Source: Phycisphaerales bacterium (GTDB lineage: Bacteria; Planctomycetota; Phycisphaerae; SM23-33). From it: 64,000 bases of DNA. The translations under genes were made by a program, and so were the position numbers. The DNA is taken from NCBI GenBank assembly GCA_018644725.1, contig JABGPZ010000044.1, forward strand, positions 1 through 64,000. Reading direction: 5' to 3'. Shown piece by piece: positions 18,104 to 26,281 of this stretch; position 1 is the stretch's first letter; every line of letters begins with the position of its first letter. The notes under the pieces were generated by a model. It was not told the DNA's origin. It saw nothing but the letters and a program-made list of their open reading frames with translations, and searched no databases.

Positions 18104-18757
18104 ATGTCTCTGATTGGACGCGTTAAATGGTATGACAAGCAAAAAGGTTATGGTTTTATCGAGAGCCCCGAAGGTGACGTGTTTTTCCACTTCACCGACA
18201 TTCAGATGGACGGCTTTAAGTCGCTCACTGAAGAACAACGCGTGAACTATACGCTTGTTCGCGGTCCCCAGGGACTCAAGGCCAAAGATATCAGCCCGCT
18301 GGATCAGCGCACCGCGCCGCGCCAGTCCGCGCGCTATCGTGCCGTGGTCCAGGTGAACATCAAGCCTGATAAAATCGAAGAATACGAAGAATTCATCCTC
18401 GACATTCCCGCATGGTACGAAGCGATGGAACAGCAGCTCGGCATGCGTCGCCTCGGCACATGGCGCAACGATTCGATCGGTGTGACGCTGCTGGAATGTG
18501 ACTTGCCGTATGACGAGTGCATGGAAAAAGCGAAGGACCTCGCCGTTTGGCCTCGCTATGAAAAATGGCTTTCCCAGCTGGCAGAACTCATCGAAGGCGA
18601 ACCCTCGTCGCTCGATCCGATCCAGCATCCCTTCGAAGTCGAAGAAGAGCCCGTCGTCGAAGACACCGATGACGATGATGAATACGAAATCATCGAAGTT
18701 GGCGAAGACGAAGTGCTCGACGACGATGACGAGTACGAATACGTCGAAGTCGAATAG
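18104..18757 (+). CDS. Cold-shock domain fused to a mutarotase-like domain with acidic tail
   Basis: Predicted nucleic-acid-binding protein of 217 residues with unusual architecture. Residues 1-65 are a cold-shock domain, with GRVKWYDKQKGYGFI holding RNP1 and VFFHFT as RNP2. Residues about 78-165 (YRAVVQVNIKPDKIEEYEEF to WPRYEKWLSQLAEL) resemble the dimeric ferredoxin-like fold of the L-rhamnose mutarotase/ABM superfamily; this is a pattern judgement without a search. The last 40 residues are almost all Asp, Glu, Tyr and Val. The ATG at 18104 is best spaced behind AAAGGA; the one at 18098 is too close. It has its own terminator. An RNA chaperone role with self-assembly is the inference. Confidence 0.8.
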   Translation: MSLIGRVKWYDKQKGYGFIESPEGDVFFHFTDIQMDGFKSLTEEQRVNYTLVRGPQGLKAKDISPLDQRTAPRQSARYRAVVQVNIKPDKIEEYEEFILDIPAWYEAMEQQLGMRRLGTWRNDSIGVTLLECDLPYDECMEKAKDLAVWPRYEKWLSQLAELIEGEPSSLDPIQHPFEVEEEPVVEDTDDDDEYEIIEVGEDEVLDDDDEYEYVEVE

Positions 18758-18852
18758 TCCTGCCGAGTGCGGATGAGGGAATCCTGCGGGTTTCTTTTGG
18801 CGGAGGCTTTGGCCGACGTCGTCCGTCTTGCTTGATGACTTAGAACATATAT

Positions 18853-18882
18853 GGGGCGTCCTTTATGGGCGTCCCTTTTTTT
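18853..18882 (+). terminator. Terminator after the cold-shock fusion gene
   Basis: Nine-pair stem GGGGCGTCC / GGGCGTCCC with two G-T pairs and a TTTAT loop, followed by seven T that run into the stop codon of the convergent dehydrogenase gene. Confidence 0.85.
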
Positions 18883-19903
18883 ATTTGAGGCCGGGCCAGG
18901 AGTCGGGCGTGGCCCAGAAGCCCGCGGGGCGTGCGCCGTAGTAGGGCGCGAGGGTGGCGTCCATGAACTCGGCGGTGCGCAGCGCAGAGTGGCCGGTGGA
19001 CGGGCAGCGTGTGTCGAGGCCATTGAGTTCGTCGACCATCGATTGGATCAGCGGCAGCTGGATGTGTGGCGGGTTGGAGCAGACATCTCCCTCGCGGGGA
19101 TCATCGTTTTGGTGGCGGATTTTCATCGCATCATCGCCGAAGCAGCTCATCGTAATTACGCCATTCGTGCCGCGGAATTCCAGTTCATCGGACCGATGGT
19201 CGGCCGTGAAGTCCCATACGCCTCGGCCTGTGACCTCGCCAGCGGTGAATGTTAAATCGACAAAATCGTCCACGAGATAGTGCTGCGTATCGCGCCGCTC
19301 GACCGTGGAATTCGTCAGCGTCAACGGCCCGACGAGCCAGTCGAGCAGGTCGAGGGTGTGACTGCCGAGGTCCATGAAAAATCCGCCGCCGGCGTGTTCG
19401 GCCTCGAGTCGCCAGGGGAGATCCCCGCCGGGAAACGGGGTGCGCGTGAGGGTGTGACGCACGTTCTGCAACTCGCCAATCGTACCGTTCTGCAGGTGCG
19501 TTTTGAGTTCGACAAAGCGCGGCAGGGCGCGGCGATAGTAGGCCACGAACAGCGGTAACCCCGCCTCGGCAAAGGCGTTGTGCAGTGTGCTGGCCTCTTC
19601 GACGCAGCGGGCGATGGGCTTTTCGACGTAGCATGGTTTTCCGGCCGCCGCCACTTCCAGCGCGTAGTCGAGGTGCGTGGAGACGGGCGTGGCGATGTAG
19701 ACGGCATCGACGTCGTCGGCGTGGATGATCTCGGCCGGATCGGTGGTCCAGCGCGGGACGTTGTGACGCGCGGCATAGCTCTCGGCCGTCGCGGCAGTGC
19801 GCGCCATGACCGCCGCGAGTGACGAGCCGGTCGCCTTGGCGAGCGCGGGTGCGGATTTGACCTCGCACACCGACCCGCAGCCGATGGTCCCCCAGCGAAT
19901 CAC
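18881..19903 (-). CDS. Gfo/Idh/MocA-family NAD(P)-dependent oxidoreductase
   Basis: Dehydrogenase of 340 residues acting on a sugar or sugar-like substrate. The N-terminal Rossmann fold begins IRWGTIGCGSV; the family blocks VDAVYIATPVSTH and the catalytic-lysine block GKPCYVEKPIA are present, as is GGGFFMDLGSHTLDLLDWL. I propose a GTG start at 19903, two bases after the stop of the NapH-like gene; the longer frame only rereads that gene. No ribosome site is clear, so translational coupling is likely. Substrate unknown. Its link with two ferredoxin genes is unusual for this family. Confidence 0.9.
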   Translation of the reverse strand: MIRWGTIGCGSVCEVKSAPALAKATGSSLAAVMARTAATAESYAARHNVPRWTTDPAEIIHADDVDAVYIATPVSTHLDYALEVAAAGKPCYVEKPIARCVEEASTLHNAFAEAGLPLFVAYYRRALPRFVELKTHLQNGTIGELQNVRHTLTRTPFPGGDLPWRLEAEHAGGGFFMDLGSHTLDLLDWLVGPLTLTNSTVERRDTQHYLVDDFVDLTFTAGEVTGRGVWDFTADHRSDELEFRGTNGVITMSCFGDDAMKIRHQNDDPREGDVCSNPPHIQLPLIQSMVDELNGLDTRCPSTGHSALRTAEFMDATLAPYYGARPAGFWATPDSWPGLK

Positions 19904-19905
19904 AG

Positions 19906-21231
19906 TTATTTCACCGCGTCGGTAGGACAGACATCGGAGCATTTTCCGCAGCTGACGCAATTGAATTGATCGATGCACTGGGTTTCGTTTTCACCCTCGC
20001 CCTCGGCGGGCAGGGTTTTGATGGCGGCCGTCGGGCACACCTTCGTGCAGAGTTTGCAGTTGACGCAGGCCGATGTCTCGATGCGGCGGTGAAGGAAGCT
20101 GACCTTCGACAGCAGCCCCAGCAGGATGCTGTAGGGGCACAGCCACCGGCAGAACGGCCGGGCGATTACGACGCATAGCAGCAGGAACGAGATTGGGAGT
20201 GCCCAGAGCGTCGCGTCGGCATAGTCGCCCATTGCGACCGTGGGTTGTCCCGTGATCGCGTTGGCTGCGTTGTTCAGCGCGACACCGCCGAACTGGAAGA
20301 TTGGCAAAAACGGGTCCACTTTGCACAGCGCACACGCCGAGAACCATCCCGCCGCGACGATCACGATCAGCAGCATCGCCCAGCGGCCAAAGCGCAGGAT
20401 TGGGTCGAGCGGATGAGCGCGCAGCGAGCGCTTGGTCATCAGCAGGTGTTGGATCGCGCCCATCGGGCAGACCCCGCCGCAGAACACGCGCCCAAACAGC
20501 AGCGCGAACACCAGCGGCAATAGAAACAGCATCACGATGCCCTTGTGGATCAGCCAGCCTTGGCCTCCCATCAGCGTTCCGGCGATATTACTCACCGAGC
20601 CGACCGGGCAGATACAGCCATAGCGCAACAGCCCGAGGACCAGCAACGATACGCCCAGCGTCACGCCCATCCACCATGCTCGGCGGCGGCTGCGGACGAT
20701 CAGCGTCGCCACGATCAGCAGCGCGAGGAGATAGACCACGGTCTCGCCCGCGAAGAGGTGGTCCTTGTGAGTATAGCGTTTTGCCGATTGCTCAGCCAGC
20801 GCGGTGCGATAGGCTTCAAAGTCTTCCTGGCCCTCGATGGTTTCGGGCAGGCCTTCGGGGGTGCGCAGCGAATCATCACCGCCCATGCCGAATCCGCCGC
20901 CGAAGCCGGTGTCTCCGCCAAACCCTCCGCCGAAGCCGCTGTCTTCGCCAAACCCGCCGTCTGTCGGTGGCGGGGGGGAGCTGTCGGGTTCGTCCATGGC
21001 CGCGCCGGGTTCGGTCTCGTCGGGGTCATCGAGGAAGGGGATTTTGTCTTCCCCGGCGGGCGGTTCGCTGGCGGCTTGGTCGTCATCCAGGAAGGGGATT
21101 TCGTCACGATAGGAAGGCTCCTCTCCATGGGAGGGAGGGCACATGGGTCCGTTGTTGGCCGCTTGGGCCCAGACGTTTCCGCAAAGGAACCCGCCCACGA
21201 GAAGCGTCAGAATCATCGTCGAGCGGTTCAT
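19906..21231 (-). CDS. NapH-like membrane ferredoxin with secreted low-complexity N-domain
   Basis: Membrane polyferredoxin of 441 residues, probably passing electrons across or along the membrane. A signal peptide covers residues 1-23. Residues 35-125 are acidic and Gly-rich, with a repeated IPFLDD motif and GFGGGFGG runs. About five membrane segments follow, with the paired CP motifs VFCGGVCPMGA and PFCRWLCPYS seen in NapH, NosR and RdxA proteins. The tail has two [4Fe-4S] sites (CVNCKLCTKVCP and CVSCGKCSDVCP). It overlaps the upstream ferredoxin gene by four bases (ATGA). Partner reductase or quinone cannot be told. Confidence 0.87.
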   Translation of the reverse strand: MNRSTMILTLLVGGFLCGNVWAQAANNGPMCPPSHGEEPSYRDEIPFLDDDQAASEPPAGEDKIPFLDDPDETEPGAAMDEPDSSPPPPTDGGFGEDSGFGGGFGGDTGFGGGFGMGGDDSLRTPEGLPETIEGQEDFEAYRTALAEQSAKRYTHKDHLFAGETVVYLLALLIVATLIVRSRRRAWWMGVTLGVSLLVLGLLRYGCICPVGSVSNIAGTLMGGQGWLIHKGIVMLFLLPLVFALLFGRVFCGGVCPMGAIQHLLMTKRSLRAHPLDPILRFGRWAMLLIVIVAAGWFSACALCKVDPFLPIFQFGGVALNNAANAITGQPTVAMGDYADATLWALPISFLLLCVVIARPFCRWLCPYSILLGLLSKVSFLHRRIETSACVNCKLCTKVCPTAAIKTLPAEGEGENETQCIDQFNCVSCGKCSDVCPTDAVK

Positions 21232-21905
21232 ACGAGATCCTTTCGGCCGAAGTGGGGGCGGTGGACAAATTCGGTGCAGCTACGGCAGTCGCGGGTCCGG
21301 CAGGCGTTGCAGTCTTCAGGGAACATCTCGGTGGTTGTCTCGCGAGATTCCAGCACCTCGGACGACGAAACGCGAACGATTGCATCTTCGGGGCAGACCC
21401 GGGCGATGGCACATTCGTTGCAACCGTGACACAGCGTCGGCAGAATCGAGAGGAACATCGATCCCATTCCGATGGCAGTGCACCGTTCTACGCAGTCACC
21501 GCAGCCCACGCAAAGATCGTGGTTGATGGTGTAGGTGTAGCGATTGGATCGGTTGATGCGCGTCCGATCTACCGCGTCGAGGCGGCAGATCAGCGGATCG
21601 TTTTCGGGGTCGCAGTCGAGGACCGATTTGCCGTATTCATTCTGGCGTTTGTTTTTCGACGTGTGGACGTGCCCGTGGCAGGCGAAGCAGTTCGCGCACA
21701 TTTCCAGGTCGTTGAGGGCCTTGACGGCGGAGGGTTTGCGGACACATGCTGTTTCACATTTTCCGCAGCGTACACATTTGTCGGGGTCGATCTGCCAGCG
21801 CGGGCGGACGGCTCCCGCCGCGTTCCCGGCGCACACGCCTACCGTTGCGAGCGCAACGACGCCGGCGCCCCGGCCGGTCCATTTCAAAAAGGTTCGACGA
21901 TCCAT
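21228..21905 (-). CDS. Exported multi-cluster ferredoxin (NapG-like)
   Basis: Iron-sulfur protein of 225 residues. The N-terminus (MDRRTFLKWTGRGAG) is a twin-arginine signal, so clusters are assembled before export. Four cysteine groups are seen: CVRCGKCETAC, CANCFAC, CVGCGDCVERC and CHGCNECAIARVCP, with a further CNACRTRDCRSC group near the tail. This layout suits a NapG-type periplasmic electron carrier paired with the NapH-like protein encoded next. AGGAGA precedes the start. The three genes form one operon that diverges from the 22148 gene. Confidence 0.87.
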   Translation of the reverse strand: MDRRTFLKWTGRGAGVVALATVGVCAGNAAGAVRPRWQIDPDKCVRCGKCETACVRKPSAVKALNDLEMCANCFACHGHVHTSKNKRQNEYGKSVLDCDPENDPLICRLDAVDRTRINRSNRYTYTINHDLCVGCGDCVERCTAIGMGSMFLSILPTLCHGCNECAIARVCPEDAIVRVSSSEVLESRETTTEMFPEDCNACRTRDCRSCTEFVHRPHFGRKDLV

Positions 21906-22040
21906 AGCGAGGTCTCCTGTCTCATTCTTGGGTGTATCTTCCCTCATACTAACAAATTGGAACGGGTTTTGTTTCGCCAAACCGCGAAAAAAACAGCGAT
22001 TTTCACCCTTTTTTGATCCGTTAGAAAATTTTCCCAAAAT

Positions 22041-22085
22041 TTCAGATGAATCTGAACGGATTTCCGATTACATAGTCTATAGACT
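22041..22085. promoter_or_regulatory. Two inverted repeats in the divergent intergenic region
   Basis: TTCAGAT-GA-ATCTGAA (22041-22056) and the palindrome AGTCTATAGACT (22074-22085) lie between the ferredoxin operon and the 22148 gene. They could be operator sites; no matching regulator is known here. Confidence 0.4.
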
Positions 22086-22147
22086 TATGTGTCTCTGGGG
22101 AAGGACCCAGGGCGAATTACAGAATCAAGGAAGAAATGGAGAATCAC

Positions 22148-24739
22148 ATGAAGCGGAGAAAATTTAGCATTGCAGTGTTGGCCTGTCTTTTGACCGCGCA
22201 GGTGGGATTGGGAGATCCCAAGTGGTTGACGGCAACAGGGACAAGCGTATCGAGTCGCCAGTCGTACAGCGACTCCAAAGGCTTTCAGTGGGACGTGAAC
22301 TGCTATAACGGGTGTCTCGCGCGGGGGACGAGTCATGTCTTCAGCGACGCGGCCGATCTTCATGTCAACGGCAGCTCGTTCAACTCGTCCTCGGGGCGGG
22401 GGACGCGCGTGACCCACACCGACGGCGTGGAGTTTGTATTCGGCCCGACGACCAAGAGCAATTTGAAAGTGTATCGGCGTGTGAAGTTCTTTAAGTCTGG
22501 CCTGTGCCGCATTGTCGACAGCTACTACAATGCCTCTGGCTCGGAGCAGACCCCTCGCATCGAAGTTCGCTCCAGCACCAACTATGGCATGCAAAACGTC
22601 ACCAAAGTGGGCGATGATGGCAAAAAAAATCCCACGGGTGTGGTCCTCGAGTCGTATGACGACGATTGCCCCCTGGTGCTCCTGCTGGCGCGCGGCAAGC
22701 AAACAGAACAGCCGCCGATGATTTCGGCTTCGAGCAATTCGAGCAGCTATCACCTGCGCTGGGCAAAACTCACCGTGCCTGCTGGCGACGTGGTTTCGGT
22801 GGTCTATTTCTTTCGTCAGGACAATTCGCAGGACGATCTGCAAAAGTTCGCCACCACGTTCGACGTCCGCAAATGGACGAAGGACCTGCCCGCCGAGCTG
22901 CGCAATTCGGTCGTCAACTTCGATTTGCACATCGGCAGTTTTCATGTGAGCATTCCCCGTTCGACGCTGGCAGACCGCGTTGAGCTGGTCACAGGCAACA
23001 CGATTTACGGCACGATTCGCAACAAGAGTTACAAGATCAAAACACCGCTGGGCCCTCTCACGCTCGATGCGTCCAAGGTCATCGGCCTTGCGCGCGCCAA
23101 AGACGCCAAGGGCAATATCGGTACGATCTTGCTGGCAGACGGCCAGGTTGTCACCGGCTCGATGCTGGAAAAAACCATGACGATTGAAGTTCCCGGTGCG
23201 GGCATACTGACGATTCCCTTCGAGAAGATGCGCAGCTTCGGCTATGTCATCAGCAAGGTCCGCCCCGAAGAAGTGAAATTCCAAGGTCCGTACATGGGGC
23301 TGCGTTCGGGGATGCGGATTCGTTTTGCGCCCGAAAGCATGGCGTTGAAGCTCAAACGGTCCACCGGCGAAGTGAATCTTCCGCCCAAGGTCATCACCAA
23401 GATCACCTGCACACCCGACGCAGAGACGACGGTGCTGTTCTCCAATCGCTCGGTGATTGCCGGCAAGTTGCATTGCGACGCCAAAGCTGTCAAAACCGAT
23501 CTCTGGGGCCCGCGCGCGCTTGACGCTGGCGGCATTGTTTCGATTTCCTATGCCGAATCCGTCGACCGCAAGACGACGCTCCCGCTTCGCATCCAATGTG
23601 GCAAGGAGATCATTTACGGTGAGATCGTTGCCGAGTCGCTGAAATTTGCCACGCCCTATGGCGAGTGCAAAATTGCACCGATGAACATTACGAATATCGG
23701 TCCCGACCCGGCGATGCTCCGGTCGGTGGCCTCGGCCGAGTCCCACCAGGTAGCGCAGAAGTCCCAACTCAAACGCGCGGTCGAGCTGAGCCTTCAAAAA
23801 GCGTCCCAACTTCACTCGACCCACCTCCAGACCGAGCGGAACATTCAGCCGTACTGGGTCAAGGTCAATGCAGGAACGCTCCCCGCGACCGACGCGAACT
23901 ACAAAAAGTGCAAGGACCGCTGTGATGCCGCCCAAAAGGCCCTCGACACGGAACTCAATAAACTTCGCTCCAATGCCACCGCACTCTGGGCCATGGGCGA
24001 AAAAGCCAACAGCCGCAAAATGTCCGGGTTCAAAAACTATGCCGCGATGTGGAGCGAAAAGGTCAAAAAGTCCCAGATCCAAATTAACGACATCGACCAG
24101 AAGTTGGCCACCGAAGAGACCAAACTCGCCAAGCTCAAAAAAGATCTCGATGCCGAACAAGCCAAGATCAAACCTGCGAAAGGGGCTAAATCCAAAAAGG
24201 CTCTCACCAAGGCCCATACCGATTTGAAGGCGAGCTATGATGCGCAGGAAAAGATAATCCAGGACCTGAAACTTCAGAAGGCTGGATATGCCCACGCGAT
24301 GCGCCTGGTGAAACTCTCCAGCGACTTCTATGACAGGATGCTCGCAGCCTACACCGCGATGCCCGACAAGACCGCCAAGGTCAACTTGAAAACTCGCCCC
24401 ACGGTCGCTGTGAAATTCGCCGGCACTGGTACGGTCCTCGTTGGCCACTTCGTCGACCCGACCGTCAGCGTCAAAATTACGGACGATGTGGTCCTCTCGT
24501 TGAACCCAGCGACGATCACGATCATGACCAACTCGGCTGCGTTGCCCGTGGGCGTGGTCAACGACAGTGTCAAGAAACTGATCTCCCAGCTCGGCAGCGG
24601 GAACTACGTCGATCGCAAAGAAGCCTTCGAGGCGCTGAAGAAAATGGGACCCGGTATCAAGCCGATCCTCCTCGAACACAAAAACAGTCCCGATGCGGAA
24701 GTTCGCATGCGCGTGGAAGAACTCCTTAAAGGATTGTAA
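22148..24739 (+). CDS. Large exported protein with small beta repeats, coiled coil and HEAT-like tail
   Basis: Not recognised as a named family; 863 residues. Signal peptide at 1-22 (ends QVGLG). Residues about 25-270 form a beta-rich region with DVNCYNGCLARGTSH. Residues about 275-510 contain several similar units of the form V.L..G..I.G.I......T..G.L.I....I..I (for example VELVTGNTIYGTI and IKTPLGPLTLD), a pattern frequent in planctomycete exported proteins. Residues about 540-720 are charged coiled coil. The tail (YVDRKEAFEALKKMGPGIKPILLEH) looks like a HEAT/PBS-lyase repeat. The ATG at 22148 is taken for its GGAGA spacing over 22136. A structural envelope role is a guess. Confidence 0.7.
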   Translation: MKRRKFSIAVLACLLTAQVGLGDPKWLTATGTSVSSRQSYSDSKGFQWDVNCYNGCLARGTSHVFSDAADLHVNGSSFNSSSGRGTRVTHTDGVEFVFGPTTKSNLKVYRRVKFFKSGLCRIVDSYYNASGSEQTPRIEVRSSTNYGMQNVTKVGDDGKKNPTGVVLESYDDDCPLVLLLARGKQTEQPPMISASSNSSSYHLRWAKLTVPAGDVVSVVYFFRQDNSQDDLQKFATTFDVRKWTKDLPAELRNSVVNFDLHIGSFHVSIPRSTLADRVELVTGNTIYGTIRNKSYKIKTPLGPLTLDASKVIGLARAKDAKGNIGTILLADGQVVTGSMLEKTMTIEVPGAGILTIPFEKMRSFGYVISKVRPEEVKFQGPYMGLRSGMRIRFAPESMALKLKRSTGEVNLPPKVITKITCTPDAETTVLFSNRSVIAGKLHCDAKAVKTDLWGPRALDAGGIVSISYAESVDRKTTLPLRIQCGKEIIYGEIVAESLKFATPYGECKIAPMNITNIGPDPAMLRSVASAESHQVAQKSQLKRAVELSLQKASQLHSTHLQTERNIQPYWVKVNAGTLPATDANYKKCKDRCDAAQKALDTELNKLRSNATALWAMGEKANSRKMSGFKNYAAMWSEKVKKSQIQINDIDQKLATEETKLAKLKKDLDAEQAKIKPAKGAKSKKALTKAHTDLKASYDAQEKIIQDLKLQKAGYAHAMRLVKLSSDFYDRMLAAYTAMPDKTAKVNLKTRPTVAVKFAGTGTVLVGHFVDPTVSVKITDDVVLSLNPATITIMTNSAALPVGVVNDSVKKLISQLGSGNYVDRKEAFEALKKMGPGIKPILLEHKNSPDAEVRMRVEELLKGL

Positions 24740-24773
24740 AGTCCTAAACATTTTTTAAGACAAGACGATTGCG

Positions 24774-24811
24774 AACATAACCCACTTTTTAAAAGTGGGT
24801 TATGTTTTTTT
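24774..24811 (+). terminator. Rho-independent terminator
   Basis: Long stem AACATAACCCACTTT / AAAGTGGGTTATGTT with a short loop and a T run. The A run on the other side means it could work in both directions. Confidence 0.9.
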
Positions 24812-24881
24812 ATGGGATGGCGCTTTTCTTCCTTCGTGAAAGAAAATCGAGAATCTACTTCGCCCCATCAGCGGGACTCGG

Positions 24882-24887
24882 TATAAT
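24882..24887 (+). promoter_or_regulatory. Candidate -10 box of the lipid operon
   Basis: A perfect TATAAT about 90 bases before the transporter start. The -35 region (TTCGCC, 17 bases upstream) is weak. Confidence 0.4.
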
Positions 24888-24979
24888 TCGTGTACCGTTG
24901 GCGGCGAGGAATGTCGTCACACTTTTGTACTCAATTCCCAGGCTGCGCGGGAGAATGCGCGGCGAGAATGGACTGGTCA

Positions 24980-26281
24980 ATGACGCAAGCGGAGGACAGG
25001 AAGGGCAGACACAAGCTCCTGGCGATGGCGGGTGCCTATGGCATGGGCGTGTTCAATGACAGCTTCTACCGCACGGCGGCGATGTTGCTGGCGCTCTCTG
25101 CGTTTAAGAATATCGAGGGTGAAGGCGAAAAGATGCAGTCGTGGATCATGGCGATTTTCACCGTGCCCTATCTTCTGTTTCCGTGGGTGGCGGGTTGGTT
25201 GGCGGATCGCTTTTCCAAGCGCCGCGTCGTGATCGGCTCGAAGTTCATGGAACTCGTCGCGATGAGTTGTGGCGCGGTGGGGATCTGGACCGAGACGTGG
25301 TGGCTGGTCTTGGTCATGGCGTTTATGATGGGCTTTCAGTCGTGTGTCTTCGGGCCCGCGCTCAATGGATCCGTGCCCGAGCTGTTTGACGAAAAGCGCG
25401 TCGTGATGGTCAATTCACGCTTGAAGATGGTCATGGCGATCATGATTGTGCTGGGCATTGCCGTCAGCGGCGAGGTCCTCAGCCTCAATGGAGATGGGAC
25501 GACGTTGAATACGATTATGGGGGTTCCCAGCGGGCAGTTTTTTGTCGGCGTGGGAGTGATCGTTTTGGCCTTGATGGGTTGGATTGTGAGTTTCGGCGTT
25601 CCCTATCATCCCCCGGCGGCCCCGAATGCAAAGTTTCCCATCGGCGGCCCGGTTCATACCATCCGCACGCTGTGGGAAATTTTTCATGACCGCGATTTTC
25701 GCACCATTTTGCTGATCGACGTCTGGATTTGGACGTTCGGCGCGATGTTACTTTTAGGGATCAATCCGTTGCCGAGCGAGTTGAACATTGCGGGCGAAGA
25801 CGCCGCCATGCGCCTCGCTGCGCGTCTCAACGCAGTGGAAATGCTGGGCCTGGCAGTGGGGGGCGTCTTGAGTGTATACCTTTCGCGACGCAAGCACTGG
25901 ATCCACCTTCTCGGCGTGGGGATGCTTCTGCTTGGCCTCTCTGCGACGGGGATGAAGAGCCTCGCGTATGTGCCCGAGTCGTTCTGCTGGCCATTGGCCT
26001 ATCTGTTTCAGGCCATCACGGGCCTGGCGGTGGGGTTGGTGATGATTCCGTGCGAGTCGTTTTTGCAGATTCGCCCGCCCGCCGACCGCAAAGGCGAAAT
26101 GCTCGCAGCGGGCAATTTCCTGGTTTTCGCCGGGATCACGGCTGGGGCGCTGGGGATGGGTGAGATGACGACCTGTTTCGGCGCGGCAAACTCGATTATG
26201 ATGTTGGGAATTGTTGCCTTCCCGATGGGGCTGTGGCTACTATTCTATCGGAGCCGGGATACGGAGGAACCGCATGTCTGA
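24980..26281 (+). CDS. LplT-like major facilitator transporter
   Basis: Twelve-helix MFS protein of about 433 residues. The conserved loop GWLADRFSKRRVV and a first helix containing GVFNDSFYRTA fit the LplT lysophospholipid transporter group. The neighbouring gene is an Aas-type acyltransferase/ligase, and LplT and Aas work together in E. coli to bring in and re-acylate lysophospholipids; the same pairing is inferred here. The start is uncertain: ATG at 24980 or 24968 both fit, with weak ribosome sites. The stop overlaps the next start by eight bases, so translation is coupled. Confidence 0.82.
   Translation: MTQAEDRKGRHKLLAMAGAYGMGVFNDSFYRTAAMLLALSAFKNIEGEGEKMQSWIMAIFTVPYLLFPWVAGWLADRFSKRRVVIGSKFMELVAMSCGAVGIWTETWWLVLVMAFMMGFQSCVFGPALNGSVPELFDEKRVVMVNSRLKMVMAIMIVLGIAVSGEVLSLNGDGTTLNTIMGVPSGQFFVGVGVIVLALMGWIVSFGVPYHPPAAPNAKFPIGGPVHTIRTLWEIFHDRDFRTILLIDVWIWTFGAMLLLGINPLPSELNIAGEDAAMRLAARLNAVEMLGLAVGGVLSVYLSRRKHWIHLLGVGMLLLGLSATGMKSLAYVPESFCWPLAYLFQAITGLAVGLVMIPCESFLQIRPPADRKGEMLAAGNFLVFAGITAGALGMGEMTTCFGAANSIMMLGIVAFPMGLWLLFYRSRDTEEPHV

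Noticed and set aside
21228-21905. c-type heme site (CFACH) in the exported ferredoxin
   Set aside because: It overlaps a ferredoxin-like cysteine group (CANCFAC). A fortuitous CxxCH is more likely than a heme protein.
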